A stretch of 64,000 nt of DNA from Paenibacillus montaniterrae (GTDB taxonomy: Bacteria > Bacillota > Bacilli > Paenibacillales > Paenibacillaceae), in assembly GCF_018403185.1 (NCBI RefSeq), contig NZ_BOSE01000004.1, forward strand, positions 62,001 through 126,000, in the 5' to 3' direction. Below, one piece after another: positions 24,317 to 33,637 of the stretch (within the stretch, counting starts at the first letter, position 1; every line of letters begins with the position of its first letter). The position numbers and the translations under genes are program-made. Under the pieces are notes generated by a model, which ran no database searches, was not told the DNA's origin, and worked only from the letters and a program-made list of their open reading frames with translations.

Positions 24317-25870
24317 TCAATCCTTATCTCTCATCTGATGTTGCTGTACTGAGACGGTTTGTTCACGCTCCTCGTTCCAATTACTTAACCGCTGTGGACG
24401 TTTCTTCATTAGCCAATGAGGAAAACGAAACAAAGCATCCTTTTGATCATTGCTATAATACGGCGCTAATGAGCTCATGTAGGGAATTCCGAATGAAGTT
24501 AAATGACATAGATGCAGCGCCAGTATAATTAATCCAATCGTAATGCCATACAAGCCGAGCGAAGCAGCGAGCGCCATAAAGCCGAAGCGCAGCAGACGCG
24601 TCGAGATCCCCATATTAAAGGAAGGAGAAACAAAATTGGCAATAGCCGTCGAAGATACGACTATGACCATTGCCGCTGTGACCAGGCCAGCTTCAACTGC
24701 AGCTTGCCCGATCACTAATGTGCCGACAATTGAAACAGAGGAGCCAACTGCTCTTCCCATGCGTATCCCTGCTTCACGAAGTACTTCAAACATAATCTCC
24801 ATAATGAAGGCCTCAATAAAAGCGGGAAAAGGCGCCCCTTCGCGTTGAGAAGCAAGGGCAAACAACAGTGAGGACGGGATCAGCTCCTGGTGATACGTCG
24901 TAACGGCCACATATAACGAAGGAGCAAGCAATGCAATCGCAAACGATAAAAAACGCAAGCCACGGATCAAGGTTGAAATATCCCAGCGATGATAATAATC
25001 CTCGCTTGCCTGAAAAAATTGCACGAATAAGGCCGGCGCTAACAGGACAAACGGCGAGCCATCAATAATAATAACAACTCTTCCTTCCAGCAAGGCTGCA
25101 GCCGATGAATCTGGGCGGTCTGTATTTTGAATTGTAGGAAATGGCGTAAATGTTTTATCTTGAATAAACTCCTCCACATATCCGCCTTCTAAAATGCCAT
25201 CAATGTCGATTTGATTGAGCCGCTGCTTTATTTCAGTAATAATGGATGGCTGGACCAATCCTTGTATGTACATGATGCCAACCTTCGTTTTGGTTACTCT
25301 GCCGATTTGCATCGTTTCCAGCCATAAATTTGCATCCTTCACCTTTCTGCGAATTAAAGCGGTATTGGTAGACAAATTTTCAGTAAATGATTCACGCGGG
25401 CCGCGAATAATCGTTTGTGTGGCCGGCTCGGATACAGGTCGCTTTTCTCCGCCTTTAGAGCTTGCGACAAGTGCGCTTGCTTCACCATGCATTAAAATAA
25501 TCGTATCGCCGCTGAAAAGTGCTTGCAGGATATAATCAGTATCCGCAGCCTCCTTCAGATCAGAAGCAGATACCAACTGCTTTAGCTCGTCAATGACCGA
25601 GCTGGCGAACGGCTTGCGGAATTGCAAGGGCTTAATAATATTATTCATTAATGTATCTCGATCCGTAAGGCCTTCCACATAAAGAATAACTGCTTCTTTT
25701 ATCCCATGATCTCCTCCGAAACGGCGTATGACAATATCATCGCTATAGCCAGCATAGCCTAGCAGCAAATCAATATTAGCCTGCAGCTCGCTTTGCAGTG
25801 GCTGCTTCTGTTTCTGCTGAATGCCGGAGTGTTCTGCATTCTCGTTTATGCTATCCGTTACACGTTCCAT
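24317..25870 (-). CDS. Spore germinant receptor A subunit (GerAA family)
   Basis: A 517-residue protein: soluble N-terminal part with the family blocks DIVIRRFG, YVEGLTDRD and GDTIILMHG, and a C-terminal membrane region with about five helices containing ALASQREGAPFPAFIEA. GerA subunits form a nutrient-gated ion channel in the inner spore membrane. ATG 25870 follows GGAG at 8 nt; GTG 25879 overlaps that site. It is the first gene of the operon. A 13-bp palindrome lies 46 nt upstream. Confidence 0.94.
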   Translation of the reverse strand: MERVTDSINENAEHSGIQQKQKQPLQSELQANIDLLLGYAGYSDDIVIRRFGGDHGIKEAVILYVEGLTDRDTLMNNIIKPLQFRKPFASSVIDELKQLVSASDLKEAADTDYILQALFSGDTIILMHGEASALVASSKGGEKRPVSEPATQTIIRGPRESFTENLSTNTALIRRKVKDANLWLETMQIGRVTKTKVGIMYIQGLVQPSIITEIKQRLNQIDIDGILEGGYVEEFIQDKTFTPFPTIQNTDRPDSSAAALLEGRVVIIIDGSPFVLLAPALFVQFFQASEDYYHRWDISTLIRGLRFLSFAIALLAPSLYVAVTTYHQELIPSSLLFALASQREGAPFPAFIEAFIMEIMFEVLREAGIRMGRAVGSSVSIVGTLVIGQAAVEAGLVTAAMVIVVSSTAIANFVSPSFNMGISTRLLRFGFMALAASLGLYGITIGLIILALHLCHLTSFGIPYMSSLAPYYSNDQKDALFRFPHWLMKKRPQRLSNWNEEREQTVSVQQHQMRDKD

Positions 25871-25915
25871 CGCTTTCACTCCAATTATTCATGTGAAATT
25901 TTAGAAATCGGGTAC

Positions 25916-25928
25916 GGTTAACTTAACC
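25916..25928. promoter_or_regulatory. Perfect palindrome upstream of the ger operon
   Basis: GGTTAACTTAACC is a perfect 6+1+6 palindrome between the ilvD terminator and gerA. It could be an operator for a regulator not visible here; I did not find a clear sigma-G promoter around it. Confidence 0.35.
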
Positions 25929-26003
25929 AGCTTGACTGTTAAATATTCTTGAAAATATGAAAACCTAAAAGCTCACTTGCAAGCTTTTTATTTTCTATAT
26001 AGC

Positions 26004-26051
26004 AAAACGGGCTATCCAAAAAGTCAGTGAGCTGACAATCTGAATAACCCG
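26004..26051 (-). terminator. Terminator of ilvD
   Basis: Stem CGGGTTATTCA / TGGATAGCCCG (with G-T pairs), enclosing a second hairpin GTCAG-CTCA-CTGAC, then TTTTGC on the minus strand. Confidence 0.8.
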
Positions 26052-26081
26052 CTTTGTGGTCACCTATTTTACACTTTTAAG

Positions 26082-27773
26082 TTAATCGAAGCTGTCTGTT
26101 ACTGCACCCTTCGAAGCTGAGGAAACGAGCTTGGCATACTTGACCAAGGCACCTGACTTAACTTTAAGCGGAGGAGCTGACCATGCTTGCGCCCGAGCGG
26201 CAAGCTCACCTTCCGTTACATCAAACATTATTTGCTGGGTTTCACTATCGATTGTAACGATGTCCCCGCTCTTTAATAGCGCAATCGGTCCGCCTACCTG
26301 CGCTTCAGGCGAAACATGGCCAACTACGAAGCCATGCGAGCCGCCCGAGAAACGACCATCCGTAATAAGCGCAACCTCGCCCCCGAGCCCCTTGCCGACA
26401 ATTAATGCCGTTACGGACAGCATTTCCGGCATGCCTGGTCCTCCCTTTGGTCCACAATAGCGAATAACCAGAACATCTCCTTTTTTAATCTCATCGCGTA
26501 CAATCGCTTCCGTTGCTTCCTCTTCGCTGTCAAATACTTTGGCTGGACCGACAAAGCGCAGCTTTTTCATCCCCGACATTTTGGCAACGGCTCCTTCAGG
26601 CGCGAGATTGCCTTTCAGCACAACCAATGGTCCATTCGGCTTTAGCGGGTTATCCAACGGGCGAATAATTTGCTGCTCATTCTGAAGTGGAGCTGCCTCG
26701 CTTAAGTTTTCCGCCAATGTTTTGCCTGTTACGGTCAAACAGTCGCCATGCAGCAGTCCTTCGGCAAGCAGCAGCTTCATCACACCCGGCACACCGCCAA
26801 TATCGTTCAAATCCTGCATCGCGTAACGACCGCTTGGCTTCAGATCTGCCAGATGCGGAACGCGCAGACGAATTTGCTCAAAATCATCTAAAGTTAAATC
26901 TACCCCGACCGAATGTGCAATTGCGAGCAGATGCAAAAATGCATTAGTTGATCCGCCTAACGCCATCACGACTGTAATCGCATTTTCAAACGCTTTTTTC
27001 GTCATAATGTCTTTCGGATAGATCCCTTGCTCGAGCAGCGCAATAACCTGCTTGCCTGCTGCAGCGCATTCGACAGCTTTTTCTGGCGCTATGGCCGGAG
27101 TAGAAGAAGAACCCGGCAGGCTCATACCCATTGCCTCTGCTGCCGCCGCCATCGTATTAGCTGTATACATGCCGCCGCAAGAGCCTGGTCCCGGGCAAAC
27201 GCTGCATTCCACTTTATGAAGCTGCTCCTCGTTAATTTTTCCATCATGATATTGTCCGACCGCTTCGAAAGCAGTTACGATATCCACATTTTGCCCATCC
27301 AGCTTGCCCGGCTGAATCGTTCCACCGTACACATATACAGCAGGGATGTTCATGCGACCGATTGCCATTAAGCAAGCTGGTGTATTTTTATCACAGCCGC
27401 CGATCGCAACGACTCCGTCAAAGCGCTCGGCACCCGCTACAATTTCGATTGAATCTGCTATCGCTTCGCGACTTGGCAGCGAAAACTTCATGCCATCATG
27501 CCCCATCGAAATGCCGTCTGACACTGTAATCGTGTTGAAAATAAGCGGAGCTCCGCCATTGCTGCCCGCTCCTTGCTTTGCATGCACCGCTAAATCATTA
27601 ATATGCATATTGCATGGCGTGACCTCACTCCAGGTGCTGGCGATGCCGATCATCGGCTTTTTGAAATCCTCATCGGTAAAGCCTACTGCGCGCAGCATTG
27701 CCCGGTTGGGCATGCGGTTGGCGCCCTCGCTTATTACTTTACTGCGAATCCGCAAATCTTTAGAATTTGTCAT
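26082..27773 (-). CDS. ilvD: Dihydroxy-acid dehydratase
   Basis: A 563-residue IlvD/Edd family dehydratase. The Fe-S cluster cysteines are visible in [16 protein letters not shown] and [14 protein letters not shown]. It converts 2,3-dihydroxy-isovalerate (or -methylvalerate) to the 2-oxo acid in valine, isoleucine and leucine synthesis. Length and motifs fit true IlvD better than a sugar-acid dehydratase, although the co-directional GntR gene 20 nt upstream is unusual for a plain biosynthetic ilvD. ATG follows AAGGGAG at 8 nt. Confidence 0.92.
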   Translation of the reverse strand: MTNSKDLRIRSKVISEGANRMPNRAMLRAVGFTDEDFKKPMIGIASTWSEVTPCNMHINDLAVHAKQGAGSNGGAPLIFNTITVSDGISMGHDGMKFSLPSREAIADSIEIVAGAERFDGVVAIGGCDKNTPACLMAIGRMNIPAVYVYGGTIQPGKLDGQNVDIVTAFEAVGQYHDGKINEEQLHKVECSVCPGPGSCGGMYTANTMAAAAEAMGMSLPGSSSTPAIAPEKAVECAAAGKQVIALLEQGIYPKDIMTKKAFENAITVVMALGGSTNAFLHLLAIAHSVGVDLTLDDFEQIRLRVPHLADLKPSGRYAMQDLNDIGGVPGVMKLLLAEGLLHGDCLTVTGKTLAENLSEAAPLQNEQQIIRPLDNPLKPNGPLVVLKGNLAPEGAVAKMSGMKKLRFVGPAKVFDSEEEATEAIVRDEIKKGDVLVIRYCGPKGGPGMPEMLSVTALIVGKGLGGEVALITDGRFSGGSHGFVVGHVSPEAQVGGPIALLKSGDIVTIDSETQQIMFDVTEGELAARAQAWSAPPLKVKSGALVKYAKLVSSASKGAVTDSFD

Positions 27774-27793
27774 CGTTCTTGCTCCCTTCTCGT

Positions 27794-28462
27794 TTAGAAT
27801 AACCCATTAAGCTCCTGCATCGGGCGGATAAAATTTTGCTCCATCAACGCTTTTGCTCGAGCACTATCCTTCTGCTCAAACGCTTCAATGATAGCGGCAT
27901 GCTCCTCGACTGAAGCTTGAGTTGTTGTGATCGCTTGATTTAAGAATGCGTATTTAAAGCGCCGAATATGAATTTGCAGCGAAGCAGTAAACGATGCGAT
28001 ATAAGGATTGTCTGCAAGCTCCACGACAAGATTATGGAACTGCTCATCCACCTCCATCGCTTGATAGGCCAGGCCGCTATTGATCGCCTGCGCAAATTCC
28101 AGATTGATCGCGCGCAGCTGCTCAATTTGCTCCGGAATAATGACGTTAGCCGCAACCTCTGCTGCAACAGCCTGCAAGGCTGCCATTGTCGTATACAGCT
28201 TAAAAATATCCTCCTTGCCGATTTCCGTTACCTTTGTTTCCTTTCCCGGGTGAGTGGCGACGAGTCCCTGCACTTCAAGCAGCTGAAACGCTTCGCGAAT
28301 AGGCGTGCGGCTGACGCCAAGCGACTCTGCCAATTCAGCATCAATCAGCTTTTCCCCTGGCTGCAAGGTGCCGTCAATAATCCAGCGCTGAATTTGCGAG
28401 TAGGCTCTTTCCTTGGCAGTCATCCTGACCGGCGTCACAAAATTTTTTGGTACTGGCATCAT
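27794..28462 (-). CDS. GntR family (FadR-type, FCD domain) transcriptional regulator
   Basis: A 222-residue regulator: N-terminal winged helix (about 15-80) with [20 protein letters not shown] and the helix motif [12 protein letters not shown], then an all-helical FCD ligand-binding domain carrying the metal-site histidines (DEQFHNLV and EEHAAI). Four consecutive ATGs (28468-28459) follow AAGG; 28462 has the best spacing (6 nt). It forms an operon with ilvD, so it may sense a hydroxy- or oxo-acid related to that step. Direct repeats TTGTATC over its own start region suggest autoregulation. Confidence 0.88.
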   Translation of the reverse strand: MMPVPKNFVTPVRMTAKERAYSQIQRWIIDGTLQPGEKLIDAELAESLGVSRTPIREAFQLLEVQGLVATHPGKETKVTEIGKEDIFKLYTTMAALQAVAAEVAANVIIPEQIEQLRAINLEFAQAINSGLAYQAMEVDEQFHNLVVELADNPYIASFTASLQIHIRRFKYAFLNQAITTTQASVEEHAAIIEAFEQKDSARAKALMEQNFIRPMQELNGLF

Positions 28463-28470
28463 CATCATCC

Positions 28471-28491
28471 TTGTATCGTAATATTTGTATC
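28471..28491. promoter_or_regulatory. Candidate operator of the GntR-ilvD operon
   Basis: Two copies of TTGTATC (28471-28477 and 28485-28491), 14 bp apart start to start, lie over the ribosome binding site and just upstream of the regulator gene. A third half-site ATACAT lies further up. The arrangement suits a dimeric GntR protein but is inference. Confidence 0.35.
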
Positions 28492-28586
28492 CAATATATC
28501 GCATACATATATAAAATACAAGTGCTTTTTAATCACATTTTCGGTAAACGGAAAGCGCGACTGAATCGACTGTTTAGTCTTACCAT

Positions 28587-28626
28587 AAAAAAATCCCCTT
28601 ATTTCTGATGCTCAGAAATAAGGGGA
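28587..28626 (-). terminator. Terminator of the alpha/beta hydrolase gene
   Basis: Perfect 14-bp stem TCCCCTTATTTCTG / CAGAAATAAGGGGA followed on the minus strand by seven Ts. Confidence 0.9.
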
Positions 28627-28667
28627 GCGCAAAGTTATCGTCAATAGCTTGTTATCCAATAGACTCT

Positions 28668-29534
28668 TTATAAATTGTTGATCAACCAAGGCTTGATCAA
28701 CGGTAATACCGTTGCAGGCTGCATAGCTTTGGCATGGTCCATATCTAATCCTTCTAAAATTTCGACCTGCCAACCAAGCTGTTCTAATAGTTGTCTGTTT
28801 TTTTGCAGAATACCAACAATATCAACGGTTACATTACCGAAGTTTTGTCCATAAACAATCGTGTCTTGTTCCCCGGCAAACGCCAGTCGCGGGATCACGA
28901 TGTGATGTTGAATTTTCCGATCATCAAATTCCATCAAATGCTCGTACATCGTAACAAACTGCCTCGTTTGATCGGTATTGATTTTTACCGATATTTGATC
29001 CCAATCAACCTTTTCAGGGCTGACATCGCTTTGTTCTTCACTGTCAGAAGAGTTTTGATTACGTAAAGCTAGCTCGTACGTTTTACTTGTTACAACCATC
29101 ATTTCTTTATATGGACCGTCTATTGGCGGGAAACCACCCATAATCAAGCTTTCTAATCGGTCAGTCCGAATCGCTAATTGCAAGCCAACCAAAGCCAGCC
29201 AAGAATAGCCGTAGTAACTGAATTTGCTAACGTTCATTGCATCAGCAATCGTTAATAGATCTTTTACGATGTTTTCAGGCGTAAGATGGTCCGGATTCGA
29301 ATGCCGCAAACGGTGTCCTTCGTAGTCGAAATAGATTAGCTGAAACTCGTCCACTAACCCCTCAACAAAATGTTTACCTGATTCGGGATCTACTCCCCAT
29401 AGCCTTAAGCTTTCAGCTTCTTGTCCATATACCGCTTCCTTGGCAACTGGAAGCATGATCGTTTTCGAGTCGGGATTCCCTACTAAACCAACCTTTATTT
29501 CTGTTCCATCTTGAAGCTTGATGTTCCTCTCCAT
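28668..29534 (-). CDS. Alpha/beta hydrolase fold protein, unknown substrate
   Basis: A 288-residue single-domain alpha/beta hydrolase. The nucleophile elbow is YGYSWLAL (the serine is present but the usual final glycine of GxSxG is Leu), a late acid is in AGEQDTIVYG, and the catalytic His is in MDHAKAM. It has no signal peptide. Such proteins include esterases and lactonases; none can be assigned here. ATG 29534 follows AGGAG at 8 nt; the frame runs 34 codons further upstream without support. Composition is more AT-rich than its neighbours. Confidence 0.8.
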   Translation of the reverse strand: MERNIKLQDGTEIKVGLVGNPDSKTIMLPVAKEAVYGQEAESLRLWGVDPESGKHFVEGLVDEFQLIYFDYEGHRLRHSNPDHLTPENIVKDLLTIADAMNVSKFSYYGYSWLALVGLQLAIRTDRLESLIMGGFPPIDGPYKEMMVVTSKTYELALRNQNSSDSEEQSDVSPEKVDWDQISVKINTDQTRQFVTMYEHLMEFDDRKIQHHIVIPRLAFAGEQDTIVYGQNFGNVTVDIVGILQKNRQLLEQLGWQVEILEGLDMDHAKAMQPATVLPLIKPWLINNL

Positions 29535-29690
29535 GCTCACCACTCCTAAAAGATTTCTATAACTATCATATGACATTGATGCAAGCTTTCGGATATTTAC
29601 TTCATGGCCTTTATCTATCAGGAGTGGCGTGTACATTATGTTGTTGTAGCACTTGAAGGTTTTACTTTAAGGAGAGTTAAAGAGGGATGT

Positions 29691-30449
29691 TCACTCCGGG
29701 ATATAAAACAAGTTCGTCCTACCTTCTCCACCAAAACCGGAATAACGATCAGGATCGTTATAATTAAGAGTATGATCGCGTATTTCCCCCCACTTAAGAT
29801 GGATTATTATGAATGGTATTTCATTTTTATTTTCATTCTTTTGAACATAACCATTTTTGTCATAGAAGAAATCTTCGGCATTTTTCAGGCCATCATTAAA
29901 AGTTATTCCGTATAGGTCAGTTTTTTCATTTCCAAATTTGGTAAACTCCCGGTACGACTCTATTGGAAAGTCTCGTATAGCACTGAATAAGTCGACAAGC
30001 CTGAAACTAGTTGCTTGATCAATTGAGAGTTGACCTCTAGACCCGGTAACATCAATAATTACATATTCTTTGCTTTGAGTATGGTATTTAAATTGATAGT
30101 CTTTTACTGTATCCGTCCCTGGGACAAGAAATCTAAATCTTCCTGTAAAGGAATGTAATTCTAAATTAATCTCTTTAGGGCTGTTATATAATACAACCCT
30201 AAAGCTGTCTTCAATCGATACAATCGGTATAGCATTAGGCTGACCAATTGCTTTCATAATGTCGTTTGTCATCTCTTGGGGATCAATCTCGGCAGCACGC
30301 AAGTAAGAAAATGCAAGATTTGAGAGTTTAGACTGCTCTTTCAAGTTCTTTGACCACCAAATATATATACTCGTCAAAAAGGTAATGGTGATACTACATA
30401 TGATGATAACGATTATTACAGAAATCATAATCATCTTTATAGTCTTCAT
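29691..30449 (-). CDS. Membrane-anchored protein of unknown function, AT-rich
   Basis: A 252-residue protein with one N-terminal helix (about 7-31, very Ile-rich) and a soluble remainder I do not recognise. The soluble part has many aromatic and charged residues (FTGRFRFLVPG, YGITFNDGLKNAEDFFYDKNGY). The ATG follows AAGGTGA at 6 nt, which makes the gene credible. Base use is clearly AT-richer than nrdJ on one side and ilvD on the other, and no conserved neighbour explains it, so recent acquisition together with the hydrolase gene is possible. Confidence 0.7.
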   Translation of the reverse strand: MKTIKMIMISVIIVIIICSITITFLTSIYIWWSKNLKEQSKLSNLAFSYLRAAEIDPQEMTNDIMKAIGQPNAIPIVSIEDSFRVVLYNSPKEINLELHSFTGRFRFLVPGTDTVKDYQFKYHTQSKEYVIIDVTGSRGQLSIDQATSFRLVDLFSAIRDFPIESYREFTKFGNEKTDLYGITFNDGLKNAEDFFYDKNGYVQKNENKNEIPFIIIHLKWGEIRDHTLNYNDPDRYSGFGGEGRTNLFYIPE

Positions 30450-30584
30450 ATTGAATCACCTTCGGAAACAGGATTTACTTTCTCGAAGCTCTAGAGCATC
30501 CTTGCCTTGAAATTTTTGGAAACAACCATTTTTATCGTATCACTTCATCATTCATTTAATCAACTCATAATGCAATTGATTAGC

Positions 30585-30620
30585 AAAAAAAAGGCACATC
30601 TAAATTACAAGATGTACCTT
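30585..30620 (-). terminator. Terminator of nrdJ
   Basis: Stem AAGGTACATCT / AGATGTGCCTT followed on the minus strand by TTTTTT. Confidence 0.85.
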
Positions 30621-30641
30621 TTAATGGTAGAAAGCTTTAGC

Positions 30642-33428
30642 TTAGCATTTACTATAGCCGCAGTTAGCGCACTGCTTGCAGCCTTCCGTGTTGATTAGAC
30701 TGGCTGAGCCGCAGGACGGGCATAGATCGATGCTTTCACGGTGCACAATTGCTCGTTCGGCGGCAGCAGCTTGCTCGACAGGTGCTGGTGCTGCATACCC
30801 GGTCACTGCTAATGGGCTACTGGACTGCTCTACAGGCTGCTGAGCAGATTGATGCACAGACTGCTGCACAGATTGATGTGCATCTCCCTTCGCCTGCACA
30901 TGCATTTCCAGCGCTTTTGCTACTGCGTCGGCAATCGACTCGACGCGATTATGCCCAAAACCGATTGCGCCTGTTCCGCCAATGCCCTTCAAATGCTTAA
31001 TTAATAGCTGCACTTTGTTGCCGTGATCGCCATAACGCAAAAACAAGGAGCATACGCGCCCAAGCGCTTCAGCCATTGCAAATACATCCGAACCAGCCTT
31101 GCCTACGATCAGAAATATTTCTGACGGCACATCGTTGAGATCATTGATTGTAATGTAGGCCATACCGAGCGGCGTATTCATCCGATAGGTTGCACCTTGC
31201 AGCACCTGCGGGCGGCGCTTGTATTGGCGGTCAGCCGCACTTGACTGAACGGCTGGCTGATGGCTTGAGTTTGCATCCACTGTGCCGACTGCTGGCTGAC
31301 GGCTTGAGCTTGCATCATCTGTGCCGATTGCCAGCTGCTGCCCCGCCTGTGCACCTTGCTGTTGTTCCGTCTGCACACCTTGCTGCAGCTCCTCCTGTGC
31401 ACCTTGCTGTTGTTGCCCCTCATGCGCATTTTGCTGCGCCTCCTCTAGCGCATCTTGCAAATATTCAGCCTGATCACCTTGCTCTTCCTTCAGCGGCGCA
31501 TCTGTCGCTTTCTTTTGCGGAGCGGTGGACAATACTTGCACGTCGCGGCTGCCGTCACGATAAATCGTTACCCCTTTACAGCCCAACTCATAAGCGAGCT
31601 CATAAAGCTTCTCTGTTTCTTCGATTGTAAAATCGCTTGGGCAGTTGGCTGTTTTGGAAATGGAGCTGTCGACCCAGCGCTGAATTGCAGCTTGCACCCG
31701 AATATGCTCCTCGGCAGTCAAGCTCATTGCTGTAACAAAATAGTCCGGCAGCTCCTCGCCCGGATGCGCATCGAGCCACTGCTGGGCAATCGGCACATAT
31801 TGCGCGTCATAACCAAGCCGACTTTGGCGGAAATATTGGAAGGCAAAGTACGGCTCAATGCCGGTCGAGGTGCCGACCATAGTGCCCGTAGAGCCAGTTG
31901 GCGCTTGCGTAATAACCGTCACATTGCGCATCCCTGCAGCGCGAATCGCCTGCTCTACTTCTGGAAACTGGGCAATCATATTTTTCATAAAGCCGCTTTG
32001 CAGAAATAGATCCGCATCAAACGCTTGAAAGCTTCCTTTCTCTCCGGCAATTTCAGCTGACGCTAAATAGGCTTCCCTTGCAATAAAGCCGTACAGCTTA
32101 TCGAGAAACTGCAATGATTGTGGCGAGCCATAGCGAATGTTCAGCTTGATCATCAGCTCGGCAAGTCCCATTGAGCCGAGGCCAATTCTGCGCTCCTTCT
32201 TCTGGTTTTGTTCATTTTCTGCGAAATGATACGGTGTGCGATCGATCACATTATCCAGGAAGCGCACCGACCAGCGCGTTACTTTGGCAAGCTCGTTCCA
32301 AGCGACATCGTGCTGCTCGTCATCATAAAACTTGGACAGGTTAAGCGCCGACAGATTGCATACGCCCCAGGCAGGCAGCCCTTGCTCGCCGCAAGGATTG
32401 GTGCAAATGATCGGGTTAAAATACCAGCTGTTGGACATATTGTTGTAGCGCTCCATAAAGACAACGCCAGGCTCAGCCGACTTCCAGGCCGATTCAATAA
32501 TTGTATGCCATATCTCTCTCGCCTTGACCGTGCTGTGTACGATAATTGGCTTGTCCAGCTTGCGCCATTCTTCAAGATCGCCCTTCCACAGCTCATCATA
32601 TTGCGGATCGGTTGTATCAGGAAATACGAGCTGCCATTCCTTATCCTGCTTCACCGCCTCCATAAAGCTATCGCTCACGCATACTGACAAATTCGCATTC
32701 GTAATCTGTCCCATCGTTTGCTTTACCGTAATAAAATCAAGCAAATCAGGATGCCAATCGTTGATCATCAGCATAAGCGCGCCGCGTCGGCTGCCTCCTT
32801 GCTCGATCAAGCCCGTCGTATAGCTGAACAGACCGCCCCAGGAAACGGCACCGCTCGATGAGCCATTTACTCCTGCGACAATCGTTCGCTTCGGCCGAAG
32901 CGAGGACAGATTAATTCCAACCCCGCCGCCTCGCGCCATAATTTCCGTCATTTCTGCCAAGGTAGCCATAATGCCGCCGCGACTATCATGCGGCGACGGG
33001 ATAACATAGCAGTTAAACAGCGTTAATTCATCACTTGCACCGGCACCCGCTGCGATTCTTCCGCCAGGCACAAGCTTCCAGTCATCCAGTATATATCGAA
33101 AACGGTCCTGCCATAGCGCTTGCTGTTGCTCTGACTCTACAGAAGCCATTGCCGCTGCCAGTCGATCCCACATTTGCTCCGGATCATTCTCTACGGTATG
33201 GGTAAGCTTCGTGATTGTAGTTGTGACGATTTCACCGCTGCGCATTTTCACTTCGACCTCATCGCCACGGCGTGCGATTACCTCGCCTGCCTCCTTCACC
33301 GGAAATGAAAGATCATCCTTGAGCAACACCAATACGGTATCGCCAGGCAATACTTTCGAGGCATCCGCATTTTTGCGCGCATATCGATCCAAAAATATTT
33401 TTTCGCTTAAGCCCTGCAACGTACTCAT
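30642..33428 (-). CDS. nrdJ: Adenosylcobalamin-dependent (class II) ribonucleotide reductase
   Basis: A 928-residue NrdJ. The core (about 80-650) has the substrate-site cysteine in LFNCYV, the radical/active-site block NPCGEQ...GVCNLSALNL and TQAPTGSTGTMVGTSTGIEP. After it come a Gln-rich repetitive linker (about 655-750), a TSCPD domain (about 760-850), a second Gln-rich tract, and a C-terminal zinc ribbon with paired CxxC motifs that re-reduces the active site. It makes dNDPs or dNTPs using a B12-generated thiyl radical, independent of oxygen. ATG 33428 follows GAGGAG at 7 nt. The promoter carries two NrdR-type boxes. Confidence 0.94.
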   Translation of the reverse strand: MSTLQGLSEKIFLDRYARKNADASKVLPGDTVLVLLKDDLSFPVKEAGEVIARRGDEVEVKMRSGEIVTTTITKLTHTVENDPEQMWDRLAAAMASVESEQQQALWQDRFRYILDDWKLVPGGRIAAGAGASDELTLFNCYVIPSPHDSRGGIMATLAEMTEIMARGGGVGINLSSLRPKRTIVAGVNGSSSGAVSWGGLFSYTTGLIEQGGSRRGALMLMINDWHPDLLDFITVKQTMGQITNANLSVCVSDSFMEAVKQDKEWQLVFPDTTDPQYDELWKGDLEEWRKLDKPIIVHSTVKAREIWHTIIESAWKSAEPGVVFMERYNNMSNSWYFNPIICTNPCGEQGLPAWGVCNLSALNLSKFYDDEQHDVAWNELAKVTRWSVRFLDNVIDRTPYHFAENEQNQKKERRIGLGSMGLAELMIKLNIRYGSPQSLQFLDKLYGFIAREAYLASAEIAGEKGSFQAFDADLFLQSGFMKNMIAQFPEVEQAIRAAGMRNVTVITQAPTGSTGTMVGTSTGIEPYFAFQYFRQSRLGYDAQYVPIAQQWLDAHPGEELPDYFVTAMSLTAEEHIRVQAAIQRWVDSSISKTANCPSDFTIEETEKLYELAYELGCKGVTIYRDGSRDVQVLSTAPQKKATDAPLKEEQGDQAEYLQDALEEAQQNAHEGQQQQGAQEELQQGVQTEQQQGAQAGQQLAIGTDDASSSRQPAVGTVDANSSHQPAVQSSAADRQYKRRPQVLQGATYRMNTPLGMAYITINDLNDVPSEIFLIVGKAGSDVFAMAEALGRVCSLFLRYGDHGNKVQLLIKHLKGIGGTGAIGFGHNRVESIADAVAKALEMHVQAKGDAHQSVQQSVHQSAQQPVEQSSSPLAVTGYAAPAPVEQAAAAERAIVHRESIDLCPSCGSASLINTEGCKQCANCGYSKC

Positions 33429-33449
33429 CAGCTCACTCCTCACCAAATT

Positions 33450-33498
33450 CAATATATAGTATATAAATTAATTTTAACATACTACATATAGATTTCAA
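33450..33498 (-). promoter_or_regulatory. nrdJ promoter with tandem NrdR boxes
   Basis: On the minus strand TTGAAA (33498-33493) and TAAAAT (33476-33471) are 16 bp apart. Box 1, CTATATGTAG (33491-33482), fills most of the spacer; box 2, CTATATATTG (33459-33450), lies downstream. The boxes start 32 bp apart, three helical turns, as in known NrdR sites (core CwATATwTwG-like). No B12 riboswitch motif is visible. Confidence 0.7.
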
Positions 33499-33637
33499 AG
33501 ATTACTTTAGAACGATTTCGTTGCTTAGCTTTCCCTAAATCACAAGATTATGTTTACCAGCGTTTGGGCAATAATAGAGCTAAGTATTACTAGGGCGTGT
33601 CTAAGAACTCCGAGGACGCCTTAATAAAGGAGCAGCT

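Noticed and set aside
28668..29636. Possible frameshifted or decayed hydrolase gene because of the atypical GYSWL nucleophile elbow
   Set aside because: The frame is intact, with a good ribosome binding site, terminator and plausible Asp and His residues, so a functional gene is more likely.
29604..29915. A 103-codon plus-strand frame over the start of the hydrolase gene and the end of the membrane protein gene
   Set aside because: It is mostly antisense to the well-supported minus-strand gene at 29691, has no ribosome binding site, and translates to an unremarkable basic peptide.
33429..33637. Cobalamin riboswitch for the B12-dependent reductase
   Set aside because: No B12-box-like sequence occurs in the short nrdJ upstream region, which instead carries NrdR-type boxes.
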